From the NCBI RefSeq assembly GCF_029714325.1, contig NZ_CP121666.1, positions 620,001 to 684,000 of the forward strand: 64,000 nucleotides of DNA. The letters are read 5' to 3'. This DNA is from Bradyrhizobium sp. CB1717. GTDB taxonomy: Bacteria > Pseudomonadota > Alphaproteobacteria > Rhizobiales > Xanthobacteraceae. The notes below the pieces were generated by a model. The model did no database searches, was not told where the DNA came from, and saw only the letters and a program-made list of their open reading frames with translations. Shown here in pieces: positions 63,176-64,000 of the stretch; the first letter of the stretch is position 1; each line of letters begins with the position of its first letter. Position numbers and translations under genes: made by a program.

Positions 63176-63355
63176 AACGAAGGCAGCGCCACGTCACAGA
63201 CACAATGCCATCGGCACAGCGTCATTGCGCGGCGTAATGCACGCTCGCAACAAGGTCGCGAATGCTGTCTTTGCAGTGAAATTTCGGGTTCCGCAGGCGA
63301 AACCTGCTCCAACGCGCATGCCCGATTTTGGTTTCAATCCGAAGAAATCATGACA

Positions 63356-63380
63356 GGAACCATATTGATGAACGGCAGTT
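63356..63380 (+). promoter_or_regulatory. Near-consensus EcfG promoter before otsA
   Basis: GGAAC (63356-63360), 16 bases, AGTT (63377-63380). One mismatch from consensus. It lies 34 bases before the otsA start and could give otsA its own stress promoter. Confidence 0.5.
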
Positions 63381-63413
63381 AAACGGGGTGGAATGAACAG
63401 GAGGGGACGACCT

Positions 63414-64000
63414 GTGAACTTAGTCGTCGTTTCAAATCGCGTCGCCCGCGGCAAGCCGAATGAACCCATGACGGGCGGCCTCGCTGCAGCATTGCTTCCG
63501 GTTGTCGAGCATTCAGGGGCCATCTGGGTGGGGTCTTCAGGCCGCGTGCGTGACGGCCATCAGAAGGAACCATTTGCCGAGATCGAAGCGCTGGGTACGG
63601 GCGCGATCGCAACGCTGGATCTGCCGGCGGCCCATTACGGCGGCTATTACGAAGGTTTTGCCAATTCGGCGTTGTGGCCGGCTCTGCATTCGCGCAGCGA
63701 TCTGATCCGCGTCTCACGCGAGGATTACGTCAGCTATCGCGAGGTCAACGCCTTCATGGCGCGCGCCTTGATGCGTTTCCGCAAGGCCCGGACCGCGTTC
63801 TGGGTGCAGGATTATCATTTCCTCGCGCTCGGCGCGGAGCTGCGCGAACTCGGCGTCGACGATCCGATCGGCTTCTTCCTGCACACGCCCTGGCCAGTGA
63901 CCGCGGTGATGCAGGGCGTGCCCAATCATCGCGAGCTGATCACGGCGATGCTGGCCTATGATCTGCTCGGCTTCCAGACCGAGGAAGACCTGCAGAATTT
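63414..64000 (+). CDS. otsA: Trehalose-6-phosphate synthase, 5' part
   Basis: A GTG at 63414 with AGGAGGGG upstream starts a frame that stays open to the window end (195 codons visible). The OtsA hallmarks are present: LVVVSNRVARG, MTGGLAAALLPVVE, AHYGGYYEGFANSALWPALH, FWVQDYHFLALG, GFFLHTPWPV and YDLLGFQTEEDL. It joins UDP-glucose and glucose 6-phosphate into trehalose 6-phosphate for OtsB. The C-terminal half lies outside the window. Confidence 0.95.
   Translation, partial: MNLVVVSNRVARGKPNEPMTGGLAAALLPVVEHSGAIWVGSSGRVRDGHQKEPFAEIEALGTGAIATLDLPAAHYGGYYEGFANSALWPALHSRSDLIRVSREDYVSYREVNAFMARALMRFRKARTAFWVQDYHFLALGAELRELGVDDPIGFFLHTPWPVTAVMQGVPNHRELITAMLAYDLLGFQTEEDLQN

Overview
The window is chromosomal DNA of a high-GC alphaproteobacterium, most likely Bradyrhizobium or a close relative (Nitrobacteraceae). 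This rests on codon use, on the families present (caspase-like proteins, form II CO-dehydrogenase-like genes, MCPs with HBM-like sensor modules, DUF3175) and on the dispersed palindromic intergenic repeats typical of that group. No rRNA, tRNA, CRISPR array, insertion sequence or prophage was recognised.

Layout. 0-4.3 kb: the end of a caspase-fold gene, an orphan RND-type adaptor, a lactonase-like beta-propeller and four very small genes. One of these, of 40 codons, sits behind a consensus EcfG (general stress sigma factor) promoter. 4.4-17 kb: a chemoreceptor, a GMC oxidoreductase, a frameshifted LTXXQ (Spy/CpxP-like) gene behind a perfect FixK/FNR box, a GGDEF-EAL protein, a LysM protein and unknown exported proteins. 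17-30 kb: a membrane adenylate/guanylate cyclase, AsmA, a CRP-like regulator, an RND pump, an OmpA-like protein and a second caspase-fold protein with TPRs. Both caspase-fold proteins have lost the catalytic His and Cys. 30-33 kb: an MBL hydrolase, a dihaem cytochrome c and an exported methyltransferase.

32.8-41.5 kb is a homogentisate cluster: a divergent MarR regulator with a strong operator dyad, a flavoprotein hydroxylase plus a small DUF2783-like protein (resembling 3-hydroxyphenylacetate 6-hydroxylase MhaAB), an MBL protein, hmgA, fahA, an Lrp regulator and hpd. Tyrosine and possibly 3-hydroxyphenylacetate would converge on homogentisate and end as fumarate and acetoacetate. 41.7-48 kb: an AMACR-like CaiB/BaiF protein, a form II coxSLM operon and coxG. 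48.2-55.6 kb: a PQQ alcohol dehydrogenase with the lanthanide Asp signature, a rare fusion of a periplasmic binding domain to cytochrome c, two paralogous LuxR-type response regulators, and a FIST sensor translationally coupled to a hybrid histidine kinase. Together these look like a self-contained alcohol oxidation and sensing module.

55.8-60.2 kb: two tandem chemoreceptors with different sensor halves and almost identical signalling halves. 60.3-64 kb: DUF3175 and an MFS-otsB-otsA stress/trehalose cluster, divergently driven by back-to-back consensus EcfG promoters; otsA runs off the window end.

All calls come from reading the sequence. Family assignments are by motif recognition, and no database search was run.
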